From: Pyropia yezoensis
Lineage: Eukaryota; Rhodophyta; Bangiophyceae; Bangiales; Bangiaceae
Length of the DNA stretch: 64,000 bases
Assembly: GCA_009829735.1 (NCBI GenBank)
Contig: CM020620.1
Location: 24,898,020-24,962,019 of the forward strand
Direction of reading: 5' to 3'
Shown here: positions 42,488-53,341 of the stretch, in pieces
How the letters are laid out: each line of letters opens with the position of its first letter
How positions within the stretch are numbered: position 1 is the stretch's first letter
Notes under the pieces: generated by a model
What the model was told of the DNA's origin: nothing
The model's input: only the letters and a program-made list of their open reading frames with translations
The model's database searches: none
Translations under genes and position numbers: made by a program

Positions 42488-43690
42488 GGGAAAATATGCG
42501 CATGGAGGGCATGGTCAGCAATCAGCTCACAGGTACCAAAGCCACGGGCTTCGAGGCAGTGCTTGGCATGAACCACTCTGCCCCGTCCGCCAGCACGCTC
42601 AATATCATGCAGCCGCCACTCCACACGCGTAGCTGACGCCTCCACGGTTCAGCGATCTAGCGCCCCACATGCTACTCCGCGGACTGCACTTACCCTCGCC
42701 GAATGCTGCTTCGCCGAAGTCTTCAAATCCATTTTCGGAGGCGCCACCTGGCACGCAGTGGTGCGAGTCAGTTGCAAAAACGCGCTACTCCGAAGGCAGA
42801 CGTTGCCCGCCAACGAGGACGACCGCGTAGTCGCCGGCTTCAGCGACGCCGCCGCAAATGCAGCATGCGCCATGATAAGTGGAACGAGGAGTAAGTTACG
42901 AGGCGCGCCTCAGGCCCACTACGAGCCGCCCCACCCGCAGCTAGGTAGCGCCGGCCGCGGCTGCAGAACCGAAAGCAGAGCGACGCCCGTCGGTACAGCT
43001 CCGATCAGCGGTGACGGAAACAATCGCAGCTTGATAGAGGGCGATAATACAGCCGAGCTCCCTGCCAGCTGCAAGCACAAACCCCTCGTCAACGGAGGAG
43101 GAAGCAGCGCCGTCCACTTCTGCCCGAGCACTGTCACTGGGGAGCAAGCCCAGTCCCGCACCGCCACGTTCGCCAGCGCGAGTCGCCACCCGCAACACAC
43201 CGTCGTCACAGCGCGCATGGCAATCGCTGCCGCAGACACCGCCACCGCTGCCGCAGAAACCGCCACCGCTGCCGCAGGCACCGCCACTGCTGCCGCAGGC
43301 ACGGCCACCGACTCTGCAGGCACCGCCACCGCTGCCGCCGCTTCAGCCCCGCGGTGCCCACGCCAGACGCGGCGGCGTCGTCAAGAAGCCAGGCGCATAG
43401 CTGAACAAAGTATGCAGCTTGAAAGACTCATAAGCCCGGCGTGCCCCCAGGCACTGAAATGGCACGCAGCAATCTGCACCACACACCCCCAGCACACACT
43501 CGCATCAAGAGCACAGCTACCGTCGTGAATCCAATTCGCAATATGGCAACGTGGCACGTAACTGGACGTTAAAACGGCTTGAAACGGCATTAAATCTCTG
43601 TCCTGGAGCTTGCAAGTATTGCAAAGGGTCACATTGTGGTGTGAACGACCCCATCTCGATGTTCCCGGATCGGATTCTACACAACCCATT
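42488..43690. other. Upstream flank of the Crinkler/RHS-like gene
   Basis: No convincing gene. It includes a 21-bp minisatellite (separate entry). The plus-strand frame through that repeat is Ala/Thr-rich by composition. The promoter of the Crinkler/RHS-like gene should lie at its left end, but no clear TATA box was found. Confidence 0.4.
43226..43340. repeat. Minisatellite, 21-bp unit, about 5 copies
   Basis: The unit is approximately GCTGCCGCAGRNACCGCCACC, imperfectly repeated. Read on the plus strand it encodes Ala-Ala-Ala-X-Thr-Ala-Thr heptads. There are no spacers of CRISPR type. Confidence 0.75.
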
Positions 43691-43723
43691 TGAAGTAACT
43701 CCTCCCGGTTTTCGTGCCTGGTT

Positions 43724-43815
43724 GGGGCACGGATGGGGAATGGGAATGGGGATACCCCATTCTTGTCGGAAATGGGGTGACCCCATCCCCATTCCCCATT
43801 CTCGCACGCTGGTTG
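43724..43815. repeat. G-run inverted repeat with G-quadruplex potential on both strands
   Basis: The plus strand has GGGG-N7-GGGG-N3-GGG-N3-GGGG (43724-43751). About 30 bp further the complementary pattern ACCCCATCCCCATTCCCC forms an imperfect inverted repeat with it. It may be the end of an unrecognised DNA element next to the Harbinger region. Confidence 0.6.
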
Positions 43816-44441
43816 GGGCTCGACAAGTTGTCTGATCGTGATCGCACAGGCAATTTTTGCAATATCATGCTAGCGCGGCACGATCGATGACGACCGCTAC
43901 TCGATCGCTGGCGGATCTGGCTCCTGCAGAGTTCGTGGAAGGGGGGGGACGCGGTGTGCCAGGTGTCGCGAGGCCGCTGGGTAGACCGCGTTAGGCGGGC
44001 AGCCCCCGTAACCCGTCTCCAGGAGGCCACTCCGCTGCCCGCTGCAGCAGGGCCGCTCGCGTGGAGGGCAGGGCGCCCACGTGGGGCGCCGATATTGTGG
44101 GGCGGTCGGTTGCGTGCTGGCCCCCTCCCCGTCGGGCGGGGGACACGACGTGTTCTGATTGGCCGTGAGACATTCAGTTGGCGGGAGGGGGGGGGGGGAC
44201 TGCGAGACGCCACCATGGGGAGCGCGGGAGACAATTTTTTTATTGGTCGAGCGGACCGGGTCGCGGGCGGGGTGCAGCAGACACTGATTGTGGAGTCTGT
44301 CGACGCGACCACCTTCCCCTCAACCCCCACCGTCGTCGCGACCGTCTCTCTCCCGCGCCACTTTTTTTCCACCCACGCATCGTGGCCGAGCAGGACCCGC
44401 TGGCCCTGGACGTTGAGGCTGTGCTGGCTGACTCGGAGGAC

Positions 44442-45830
44442 ATGGACGTGGCAGAAGCTGTTGCTGCACATAAGACTGTTCTGCACCACTGGCGGGTGCG
44501 CAAGCGTGGTACCCTCGTTGGCGGCATCCGTCTCTTTCGTGGGCGTGTCGTGGCGCGTCGGCCTAATAAGCTGCGCAACTTTGGGAGGGGGTTGCGTGGG
44601 ATTCTAATCGATTACTTTGGGTTGTCTGGAAACCCGCCGGTGTACGACGACGATGACTTTGAGCGTCGCTTTCGGGTGCCGCGGAGTGTGTTTGTGCGTG
44701 TATACCAGGCTGTGAAGAACCAGCCTGAGTTTAAACAAACTATTGATGCTACTGGCCGACCGCGCGCGCACCCGCTGCAGAAGCAGGTCGCCGCTTTTCG
44801 GGTGCTCGCGTATGGGGAGTCAACTGATCGTCCGGACGAATATTGCCGCATTTCTCGCTCGACGGTGGACAATGCTGTGCGTGACCTGGTGAATTACATT
44901 GTGGATATCTTTGGGCCGAACTATTTGCGGCAGCCGAACGCGGAGGAGCTGACGATCTTGCTGAAGCGGAGCGCAAAGCGAGGCGTACCAGGCTGTGTTG
45001 GATCGCTTGACTGCTCGCATTGGGAGTAGCGGGCGTGCCCGAAGGGCATGCAGGGGTCCTTTCAGAACCGCAAGGTGCGCAGATCTATCGTTATGGAGAC
45101 TGTTTGCGACGAGGACCTGTACATCTGGCATCTTTTTGTTCGTTGCCCCGGCAGTATGAACGACATCAACGTTATGCAGCTGTCGCCACTGTACCAGGAC
45201 ATCACGGTGGGTTTGTGGCCGCCACGGGACGGGCCCTTTACCGCCAATGGATTCACTCGCACGCTGCTGTACTACCTCACTGACAAGATCTATCCCAACT
45301 ATGCTTTTTTTGTGCAGGCGTATGCCAACCCAGACACGGAGAAGAAGCGGATCTTTAACCGTTTGCAGGAGGCGCTGGGGAAGGACGTGGAGAGGCTGTA
45401 TGCTGTTTTGACTGCACGCTGGCGTAATGCCCTTCATCCTGCGCGCTATGGGACAGTCGCGCGGACCACGTTCGTCGCCAAGGCCGTGGCCATTTTGCAC
45501 CACATGGTCTCGGAGGTACGTCGGGGCGAGTATTTGTCCCGTCGGCGAGCGCGCATGAGAGCTGCTGGGGGGGGGGCGGGGATGGGGGGCGCCGGTAGTG
45601 CTGCTGCTGGGGTTGGGGCACCCGGCGATGGGGCTGACGGGGGGCTCCCCCCTCTGGCACACCCTCCCCCCGCTGTTCAGCCACCTGGGCAGCTGCCTGT
45701 GGACTCTTTCTTGCGGGCTGCGCAGGCGTGGAGGGAGGGGCGGAACCAGACCGCGCACGTGGCTTTGCGAAATGACCTGGCGACCGACATCTGCAAGCAG
45801 CGCGCAGCACTTCTGGAGCACAACCTTTGA
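44442..45830 (+). pseudogene. PIF/Harbinger transposase with one nonsense codon
   Basis: DDE transposase in one frame, open upstream to 44178. The first in-frame ATG is at 44442; homologous-looking sequence begins a little earlier, and a well-placed ATG (GCCACCATGG, 44215) is in another frame, so the true 5' end or an intron is unresolved. N-terminal helix-turn-helix-like region (DDFERRFRVPRSVFVRVYQAV, RISRSTVDNAV). Catalytic Asp in GSLDCSHWE, second Asp in PGSMNDINV, Glu in DVERLYAVLTARW. TAG at 45027-45029 stands where the family has Trp (HWEWxxCP), and the frame continues for 266 codons. The Gly/Ala-rich C-terminus is low complexity. It pairs with the Myb/SANT gene that converges on it. 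Confidence 0.85.
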
Positions 45831-46630
45831 GTTTTATGGCTGAGCTGGACATGGTACAAGAGCAAAGGTTTTTTTTTCCCCGTTGGGCAGGGTTTTTTTT
45901 TTTTTGGAACACTTCGCCGTACCGCAGAGCTTGGGCAGTATAGTACAAAAGTACAAGAGAGCGCCAGCGTCCGTAAAACAGTGCGCCATGATAGAAACAG
46001 CGGCCCGACTTTAGTATATACGTGAGTGTAGGGCGACCAGTGCCAAAAAAGAGCGGAAAGAGATGGACCAACAGTCAGTGGTAGTCCCCGAGTCTTTTTG
46101 TAGCGCGATCGCTGAGCGGCCGGTCGTACAGCAGGCACTGCCGCCCCCTTCGCGCGTGGTGGTTATCACGATAATCCCTCCGCCACTTCATAGGACTCCG
46201 CCACTCTCCCGGTCACACGCCTCACACCTCGGCTCGCCATCAGACACTCACGTGGTCACTCAAGCCGGCCACGGCACGTGCCGCCACTTCCCCCCCCCCA
46301 CCCACACCAAGTGACTCCCCCCAACTTTCTTCCACGTACGTTGTGGCGGACACCGTCCCCCCCTCAGTCGGACCCGCATGTGGGCACAAGCGACTCCTTT
46401 GAGGTGAGGACGGCTTATAGGGCTGACAAGACAAAGGGACAAGGGAGGTCGGAAAAAAAAAAAGCCCCTGCCGAATGGGGCAAAAAAAAAACTTTTGCTG
46501 ATGCGCTGCCACTACTCAAGCTACAACAGGTCCAATGGCTGCCACTCGTATCACAGGGCCGCCAGGAACAGAAAGTACATAGTCGTCACAAAGATCCAAA
46601 ATAAAGCAAAAGATCACAAGAACGTGCACG
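45831..46630. other. Convergent intergenic region of the Harbinger pair with an inverted 3' module
   Basis: It lies between the 3' ends of transposase and SANT genes. Two arms in opposite orientation (45866-45907 and 46451-46495) share T-tract, CCCCRTTSGGCAGGG, T-tract. Each arm sits downstream of its own gene's stop in the same sense, so it may be a duplicated 3' end signal. The right arm forms a perfect GCCCC/GGGGC stem. No ORF is supported in between. Confidence 0.55.
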
Positions 46631-48204
46631 CTAGGTGCAGTGGGAGTCGCTGCTGGTGGATGACCCGGAGGACATGTCCTGCAACTGTGGCGGGGGGCGA
46701 GAGAATGGAGGGTAGTCGGGTTCGTCCTCAGAGAGGGGCACGGTGGTGATAAGCGCGCGATTGAGGCGCTTCTCGGCTGTGGCGGCTTTGCGCCGCTGAG
46801 ACTTCGTGCCACGCGTTCGCTTCATTGGCACAACCGCAGGTGTCGGGGGTGCAGAGGGCTGTTGCACGGCCGCAGCCGGTCCGCCAGTTGCAGAGGGCGG
46901 GAAGGCCTCCGTGGCGACGGGTTCAACAGCTTCTGTGGCCGCAGATGCGGCCGGATCAGGTCCATCAGGTACAGCAGCTTCATCAGCAGGGGCTGCCGAC
47001 CGTGGGCGTGACTCCCAAACGGGCGGGGCCTGGGGAGGTGGCGGGGGTGGCTGCTCCCACTCGTCGTCTTCGATCTCATACACTGCCAGTCCTGTAGGGG
47101 TAGCTGCAGCAACAGCAGGAGGAGCGCTCTTTTCCATAGTGATGCCAGCGGCGGCCATTGCAGCGCGGGCCTTGGCCTGGCGGAACATCTTCGCCTCCTC
47201 AGTAAACCGCATCTCAGGTAGGTTCAAAAGTAGAATAGAGGACCGCTCCTTGGAAGCGTTGACAATAGCTTCAAGAGCGGCCGTGCTGGCCTTCATCTCC
47301 CTAGAAATGATCAGCTCCTCAGCGTTTTGCCGCTTGGCCGCCTCGGTGCCCATGGGGCGGCGCTTAAATGGGCGGCCGGCGCGCGGGGACTTGCCAGCCC
47401 CAGATGCCAGTCCAGCACCCTCCGCACCACCCGCAGCTCCAGTTCCCGCAGCACCACCAACACGTACAGTGCCACCGCCGGGACTTGCGCTTGCAGCACC
47501 TGCACCGCGTCCAGATCCACTGCCGCTGTCCCCGACATCCGCAGAGTCGTCGTCGTCGTCGCTGACACTGTCGCTGCTCTCACCTCCGGAGAGGCCACAA
47601 GCAAAAGCCCCAGCCGCCCCACTCCACTTGTCGTACCCCCGCATCACCCTCCAGCGTAGCCCCCACTTCTCCAGGTGGTATTGTTTGCGCTTGTTCGCCG
47701 CAGTGGCTGTCCCGTCAATACGACGCTGGTGGGCCTGGATCGCTGCATAGACGGCCTGGTCCTTGCTACTCGCAAGGGCCCCCAAAATCATCGCCGCCTC
47801 GTCCGAGTTGCCAGTCAGGTCCATCCGCTGCACGGCTAGCCAGGAGGATGCAAATGCGCTTACCCCCTTCTTGGCCTTGTCCTTCACCTTTTTCACAGCG
47901 CTCACCGTCCGCGCCACACAGTCCGCATTTCCCAGCACCGCCTCGTCGTACGCCTCTGACACTGCTGCCCAAAACTCAGCGCTCTTCTGGTCGGTCCCCT
48001 TGACGGGGTCGTTGCTCAGAGCCAGAAACCCCTTGCAGAGCACCTCCAGCTCCTCACTCGTCCACCCCCGTTGCGTGCCCACCTTTCGGGGGCTAGTAGC
48101 GCGGCGGGGGCCGCGGGTGTTGCCCGTCAGGGCGGCGAGGGCTGTCGTCAGCGTCGCCCCTGCGGTAGTTGGGCGGCGGGGGCGGGCCACGCGGAGGGAG
48201 CGGC

Positions 48205-48235
<31 letters not shown>

Positions 48236-48514
48236 AGGCCGCCCCCTGATGCGGATGGTAGCGCGGGTGGTAGCCACGTCCGTCGTCGTGGCGGCCACCA
48301 AGCCGCTGCGGCGGCGGCGGACGGGAAGGGCGACGGCCGGCGGGCGGGCCCAAGCTTCTTGGCCCCCCTGCAGGCCGGTAGGTCGGCGACCAGCCGTCGC
48401 GGGTGCGCTGCCGCTGCGGCGGTGGTGCTCCCTCTTTGCTCTGGTGCACACCTTGCACTTACATGCCGATAGGCGTAGGCGCCGCTGGGCGACTCTTCCT
48501 TGGCTGCTGTCCAT
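46631..48514 (-). CDS. Myb/SANT-like DNA-binding partner of the Harbinger transposase, ORF starting in retroelement sequence
   Basis: 627-codon frame. Residues about 148-225 resemble the Myb/SANT-like (trihelix) fold of PIF/Harbinger accessory proteins (RGWTSEELEVLCKGFLAL, GTDQKSAEFWAAVSEAYDE, CVARTVSAVKKVKDKAKKGV). An acidic Ser/Asp stretch and a Gly/Ala linker follow. Then comes a NAM-associated-like helical segment (RPMGTEAAKRQNAEELII, KASTAALEAIVNASKERS), and a Pro-rich basic C-terminus. In such transposons this protein and the transposase together bind the ends. The only in-frame ATG before the domain (48514) lies in family 3 RNase H sequence: residues 1-31 read as RNase H in a shifted frame. 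The native start is therefore probably lost or on an upstream exon. Confidence 0.75.
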
Positions 48515-50677
48515 GCAAAGCAGCCACCTTCAGCTGGCGTCGGTCCGTCTGGATAAGGAACTCTTGTCGTTCCAGGTAGGGGCGTAACAAGAAGCAGGCC
48601 CAGACGACCACCAAGCACTCGCGTTCCGTTGTGGAATAGTTCTTCTCGACTGGCGTCAGGACGCGACTGTAGTAGCATATCGGGAGGAAGCGCCCATCAG
48701 GTTGTTGCTGGAGTAGAGAGCACCCCGCTTGGACGCCACGGGCATCAGTCTCCAGCACAAGCTGGCCCTCCCGCTTGGGTAACGCCAGTACTGGAGTCGT
48801 GGTCAGGCGCTTCTTGAGCTCCTCGAAGGCAGTGGTCAGCTTCTCGTCGAACACCGGGAGTTGTGCGGGGAGCTTCTTGCTGGTGAGCTTGGTCAATCGC
48901 CGGGCAATCAGGGCATATTCCCGTACGAACCGGCGGTAGACGTTACACATACACAGAAAGCTCTTGAGTTTCGTCTAGGTCTTAGGTTGCCGGGCTTGCC
49001 GGAGAGCCTTGATATTCTTTTCGTTTACCCAGAGCTCCCCCGGACTCAGCACGTGCCCCAGGTACTCCACTTCCGTCTCGAACAGGTGGCACTTCTCGGC
49101 CTTCAGGGTAACTTCAGCCTTGGACAGAAGAGCCAGGATCTCATGAAAGTGCTCTAGGTGTTCCGCTGGGGTCTTGGAGAAAACGATTATATCGTCCAGG
49201 TGGACTAAACATGTTCTCCACCTTAGCCCCGACAGGATGATGTCAATGGCTCTCTGGAAGGTAGCCGGAGCATTGGTGAGACCAAAAGGAAGACGCTTGC
49301 ACCGGAATAGCCCCATATGGCCCGTGAAGGTGGTTTTGTCCTTGTCCTAGTCAGCCAGGGGGATCTGCCAGTAACCGGCATTACAATCCAGCGTCGAGAA
49401 GAGGGTGGCATCACCAAGGAAGTCGATGCAATTGTCCATCCGGTGTATCGGGTATACATCCTTGACTGTCATCTCGTTCAGGCGTCTGATATCAACGCAG
49501 AAACGGACGTGGCCGCCAGGTTTCGGGACGACTACCACCGGAACGGCCCACTCGCCATCAGACGTCTCGATAACATCCATCTTGAGCATCTTGTTGACCT
49601 GCTTCTCAATTCTCATCCCGGCGATGTGGTCCAGCCCGATAAGGTTGCAGGTACACTGGCTTGGCATCCGGCTTGAGTTGAATCCGGTGTATGGTGGCGT
49701 CCATCTTGCCCAGCTCTCCAGATCACAGGTGCCGATATTCCTGGAGAAGCTTCTCAAGTGCCTCCTTCAGGTCGGGAGGGACATTTTCTTGGTTGACATT
49801 CGGCATCCTGGGTGGTGCTTGATCGGGTTTCGGGGTAACGCCGCCGGCCTGCTCTTGTCCCGGAGGTACGTCTAGGGCGGTTAGGTTGGATGCCAGTTCT
49901 TGTTGCAGGTTCAAGACGTCCTCCTTGCTCATGGAACGGGCAGACCCTCGATAAGGTTCTGCGGTTCCAACTCGAGTGCCCTTGGCGAGAGTTATCGGCT
50001 TCCGCCTTACGTTGACGATGAGCACCGAGAATGGGGTGTGCCTCTCCACCTTCTTGTGATGTCCGTGGGCCAAGTATAACCGATTTTTCGCCAGAAATTC
50101 CTTACATCCGTAGATCAGGCATTGACCCGTAGTCCGGGTGGTTACTTGAACCTCGGTCTCCGAACGAGGAGCGAGGAGTACCGGTTTGAAGAGATTCAAG
50201 GCAGAGGGTGGGATGCGTCCCTTCTTGTTCTTGACTACACGAACCTTGGCGTCTAGATGCTCCAGCACCGGCGACACAAATCCATAATTGAACTGCACCT
50301 TTCCTTCTCCGGGCAGGATGCTCTTGACACGTTGCTTCTGAAAGTCCCAGCCTAGAATGAGGGGGACTGAGAGGGTCTTGACTACTAGAAAGGGAAGAAG
50401 CATTGGTTCATTGTTGAGATAGATGACGACAGGAAGGCGGCCAAGCGGTCGTTGAGTTTGACCCGAAGCGTCTACAATCCGGGCCTTCGTAGGAGCTCTC
50501 CAGGCATGTTGGCGCCAGCCCGGAGGTAGCAGGTTCTCAGTGATGACGCTTGGTGCGGCTCCCGTGTCGACCACGGGAGTAACAGCTTGGGGGAAGCTCT
50601 CCCTCACACGCATACGAGCAGTGATCTTGAGGTTTTCCTTACGCAGGACGAGCAAGGTCCCCTTGAGCAAACATGGT
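48436..50677 (-). pseudogene. pol: R8 pol fragment (protease, RT, RNase H start)
   Basis: Protease VVDTGAAPSVI; RT with FCVDIRRLNEM, LPFGLTNAPATF and catalytic VHLDD (His for the usual Tyr); RNase H (LETDARGVQAGCSLL, TERECLVVVWA, QTDRRQLK) followed by a +1 shift into sequence recognisable as RNase H (SSQGRVAQRRLRLS). TAG stops occur near 48975 and 49347 and a break near 49720. No in-frame ATG follows the gag stop in this copy. Sequence is clearly divergent from families 1 and 2 but the layout is the same. Confidence 0.82.
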
Positions 50678-50798
50678 TTCCAGGCGGCTACCAGTTCAGC
50701 AGGTAACTGCCGTCACTTCTCCCGGCACGCAAGGGGAGAACGGGTAGAAGTACCTTGCCGTCGGAGGTTCGGGAAGACACTTGGGGAGAGCGCCTGCC

Positions 50799-52560
50799 CT
50801 ACTCGTTTCCCGGGTCCGAGGATTCCTTGGAGGTCTCGGTCTCCAGGTCAAAGTCCGTAGGAGCTTCCTTGGCCAGAGCCTCCGTGATGCTCTGCAAAGT
50901 TGCCACCCGGATTGCGTGGACCTCTGCCTTGTCCGTCTTGGAGAGTGCTCGCCGGTCAGCCCAGTTGACATCCTTCAAAAGCACCAGTCCTTGACGCTTG
51001 AGCTTCTCCTGGAGGTCCTTGGGAATGGTGGGGCACTGGTAGGACATGTGGTCCTCCTTCTGGCACAGCCAACAAGACCCGGAACCGCTGGTTCTTGACC
51101 AGTTTGGAGGCGACCAAGGAAGGTTGCTCCTTAAAGACAAAGCCGCCCCACTTGTCTCCTGACACCACGGGTGAGGTCTCGCCGACTGCCAGTACCGGTG
51201 CAGGGCTATCAACTCCCTTATATTTGTCGGGTCCGGGACGAACTGGCGACAACGTCTTGGGGGTTGATACCATGGGAGCTTGAAGGGGCTTGGCTTGCCG
51301 GTACTTGCCCTGGGTGCAGGCCATCAGCTGCTGGAAGGTATGGTCTTGGTGTTACTGGTTGTAGTTCTCAGCATCCTCTTGAAGATATTCAGGAAGCCCT
51401 TCCGAGAAGATCATTTTGAGCCTGTGCTCAGGGTACACGTTGCCACAAGCCTCGCAAATCTCCCGGACACGGCGGTTGAAGGCCTCTGGAGTCTCTTGTC
51501 GCTCCATGGTTGCCCGGTTCAACTTTCCCACTGCCTTTCGCAGGGAGTCCGCGTCAGCGTAGTTGGACAGGAGCCAGTTGACTGCTTCCAGATAGCTCCC
51601 AACGGTACGCCCGACGATGTCTCCGGCTGAGTCTGGTAGAACCTGTGCGAACCGCTGTTCCGCTTCTCCGGTCATCAAGTTAACCAGGAGGTAGAGGGCC
51701 CTGCCCTCGGACACATCGTTGTCGTTGCATGCCTTGACAAACCGACGCAGGAAGGCAAAGATAAGCGCCGGCTTCTTCCCGGAAAACATAGGATGTCCCC
51801 CGAAACTCGGCTGCATGCGCCGGTTAGGGCATGCCATCTTCTTGGCCATCTTCCGGGTGCAACCTTGGTCTTGGTTCTCCAGCCGGTAGTTACCCCAATA
51901 CGTGACCTTTTTCAGGGAGGCATCCCCCACTTGGTGAGCAGGGAAGTCAAACTCAACTTGCCTGCGCCGGGTGGGACCAGGGGATGAGTCCCAGTCCTAT
52001 CCCTCCTCAGAGCTGGAGTAACTGGTCTCGCTGGTGCTAGAGCGACGACGACGACGCCGCCGCCTCCGGCTGCTCCGGTTACCGGTCTTGGAGCTCCCCG
52101 CCCCATAGGATGCCAGGGGAGGAAAGGCTTGGCCGGTCCCAGGAGTCTAGGTCTCAGAAGGACCCGTAGAACCAGTCATGGCGGTGCCTCTGGCACTGCT
52201 AGCGCCCACGGGAAGCGGTGTATGCACCCAGGTGCCACGTGTAGGTCCAGGAGTAAACACACCAGGGGCTATCCCTGGAAGTTCAGGAGTGGAACCGACA
52301 GAAGGTAGACGTCTGCTTCGGGTGGACTCAAACGCCGTTGACCCCGGGGTGGCTCCCACAGGAGGGACAGCCGGAGGAACGGGAGCAGGAGGTACTTGGC
52401 CGCCTGTAGACTCCAGTCCGCTACCGGGTGTCACGCCCAGGTCTGCTTCGCCCGTACCGAGAACGCCGGATTGGACACCGTTGCCCGCGGTGACCAGGGA
52501 TGCGTCAAGAGACGCGGGGTCTACCCCTTCGGGCACCGTCGTGCCAGAAAGGGTAGCCAT
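50799..52560 (-). pseudogene. gag: R8 gag (family 3)
   Basis: ATG at 52560 (MATLSGTTVPEG). Pro/Gly/Ser/Thr-rich N-terminus, a basic run followed by Ser/Thr (SRRRRRRRRSSTSET), and a capsid-like part (VTYWGNYRLENQ, FLRRFVKACNDNDV, VNWLLSNYADADSLRKAVGK, IFSEGLPEYLQ). The zinc knuckle is CWLCQKEDHMSYQC (CX2CX4HX4C). It ends GNE-TAG, with the same nucleotides before the stop as in families 1 and 2. In-frame stops are at about 52147 and 51999, and frame breaks near 51352 and 51110. Non-functional. Confidence 0.82.
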
Positions 52561-52748
52561 GTTGGTCTCTTGACAGCCACAGTCCAGTTGCCTGCGTGTC
52601 CAAAGATCGCAAGACCACAAGAGAGGGGTTGGGGAGCCAGGAATGGGACTCCCGTGAACGGGTGCAAATAATTCCCAAACCACAGAAGAGGGCAGAACAG
52701 GAACAACCCAACCGCTGCTCCCAAATGTCTCCTCTCAAACACTCCAGA

Positions 52749-52766
52749 TCCCCTGCTGCTCCACCA
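52749..52766 (-). promoter_or_regulatory. Primer-binding site of R8
   Basis: Exact match to the 18-mer of families 1 and 2, four bases from the LTR. Confidence 0.78.
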
Positions 52767-52770
52767 AATA

Positions 52771-53341
52771 TGTGGTATAAAACTCGATCCTTTCAGACAC
52801 GTGTCAGTATACCTCGGGGGGAAGGGACAGGTAACACAGAAAGGGGAACTACGAGAGTGGTATGCCTGTTGCCTCAAGTGCCTGCTCGCAGTGCAAACAG
52901 ATACGCACGGTAGTGCACACGAGAAACAGGAAGGCAAACACGCAGTTGTCTTTTTCCTGAGGGCGCGGGCCAAGGGCACCTCGCTGTCTCTCTTAACGTG
53001 CATCTGGGGCAGCCTCGGCACGTTGGCCAGGTAGCCCCCCCATCACCTCGAGTGGCCCCGACCCGAGTCTAACCTCGTCAGGTCGGGGGCCACTTTCACT
53101 ACTAATTCTATTCTCACTCACTAATCTCACACTCAAACTCTCTCAAATCAAGTCCCTCACAAATATGCAAAAACCCATCAGAAATCCCTCTCTCACGTGT
53201 GGGTAGCGTAGTCCACCGCATCCGAGTGCCGGGCACGGGCCACGGCCGCCAACCATCCCCACACGGCGGGCGTGTTCTGGCACCTGGTGCCCTCTGGTCG
53301 CCATCCCCGGTCGACGCCAAGTCGGGGCCAGGGATGCTGCA
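52771..53341 (-). repeat. 5' LTR of R8 (family 3 LTR, 571 bp)
   Basis: It begins TGTGGTAT and ends GATGCTGCA, aligns with 22923-23496, and is flanked on the right by family 2 integrase sequence. Confidence 0.8.

Larger units (their letters stand above)
48436..53341 (-). mobile_element. R8: Ty3/gypsy element, family 3, truncated in RNase H
   Basis: 5' LTR, primer-binding site, gag and pol up to RNase H; sequence similarity ends near 48436 where the Harbinger unit begins. The right edge enters the integrase region of R9 and the family 2 sequence starts at AGCATCC, so R8 likely inserted into R9 (right target flank AGCAT). Multiple stops show it is old. Its 3' half was not found elsewhere in the window. 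Confidence 0.8.

Noticed and set aside
43226..43340. Possible CRISPR-like array
   Set aside because: It is a contiguous minisatellite with no spacers, in a eukaryotic context.
42758..43528. 256-codon plus-strand frame as a host gene
   Set aside because: It spans a minisatellite, has Ala/Thr repeats in its second half, no ATG in a good context and no recognisable domain.
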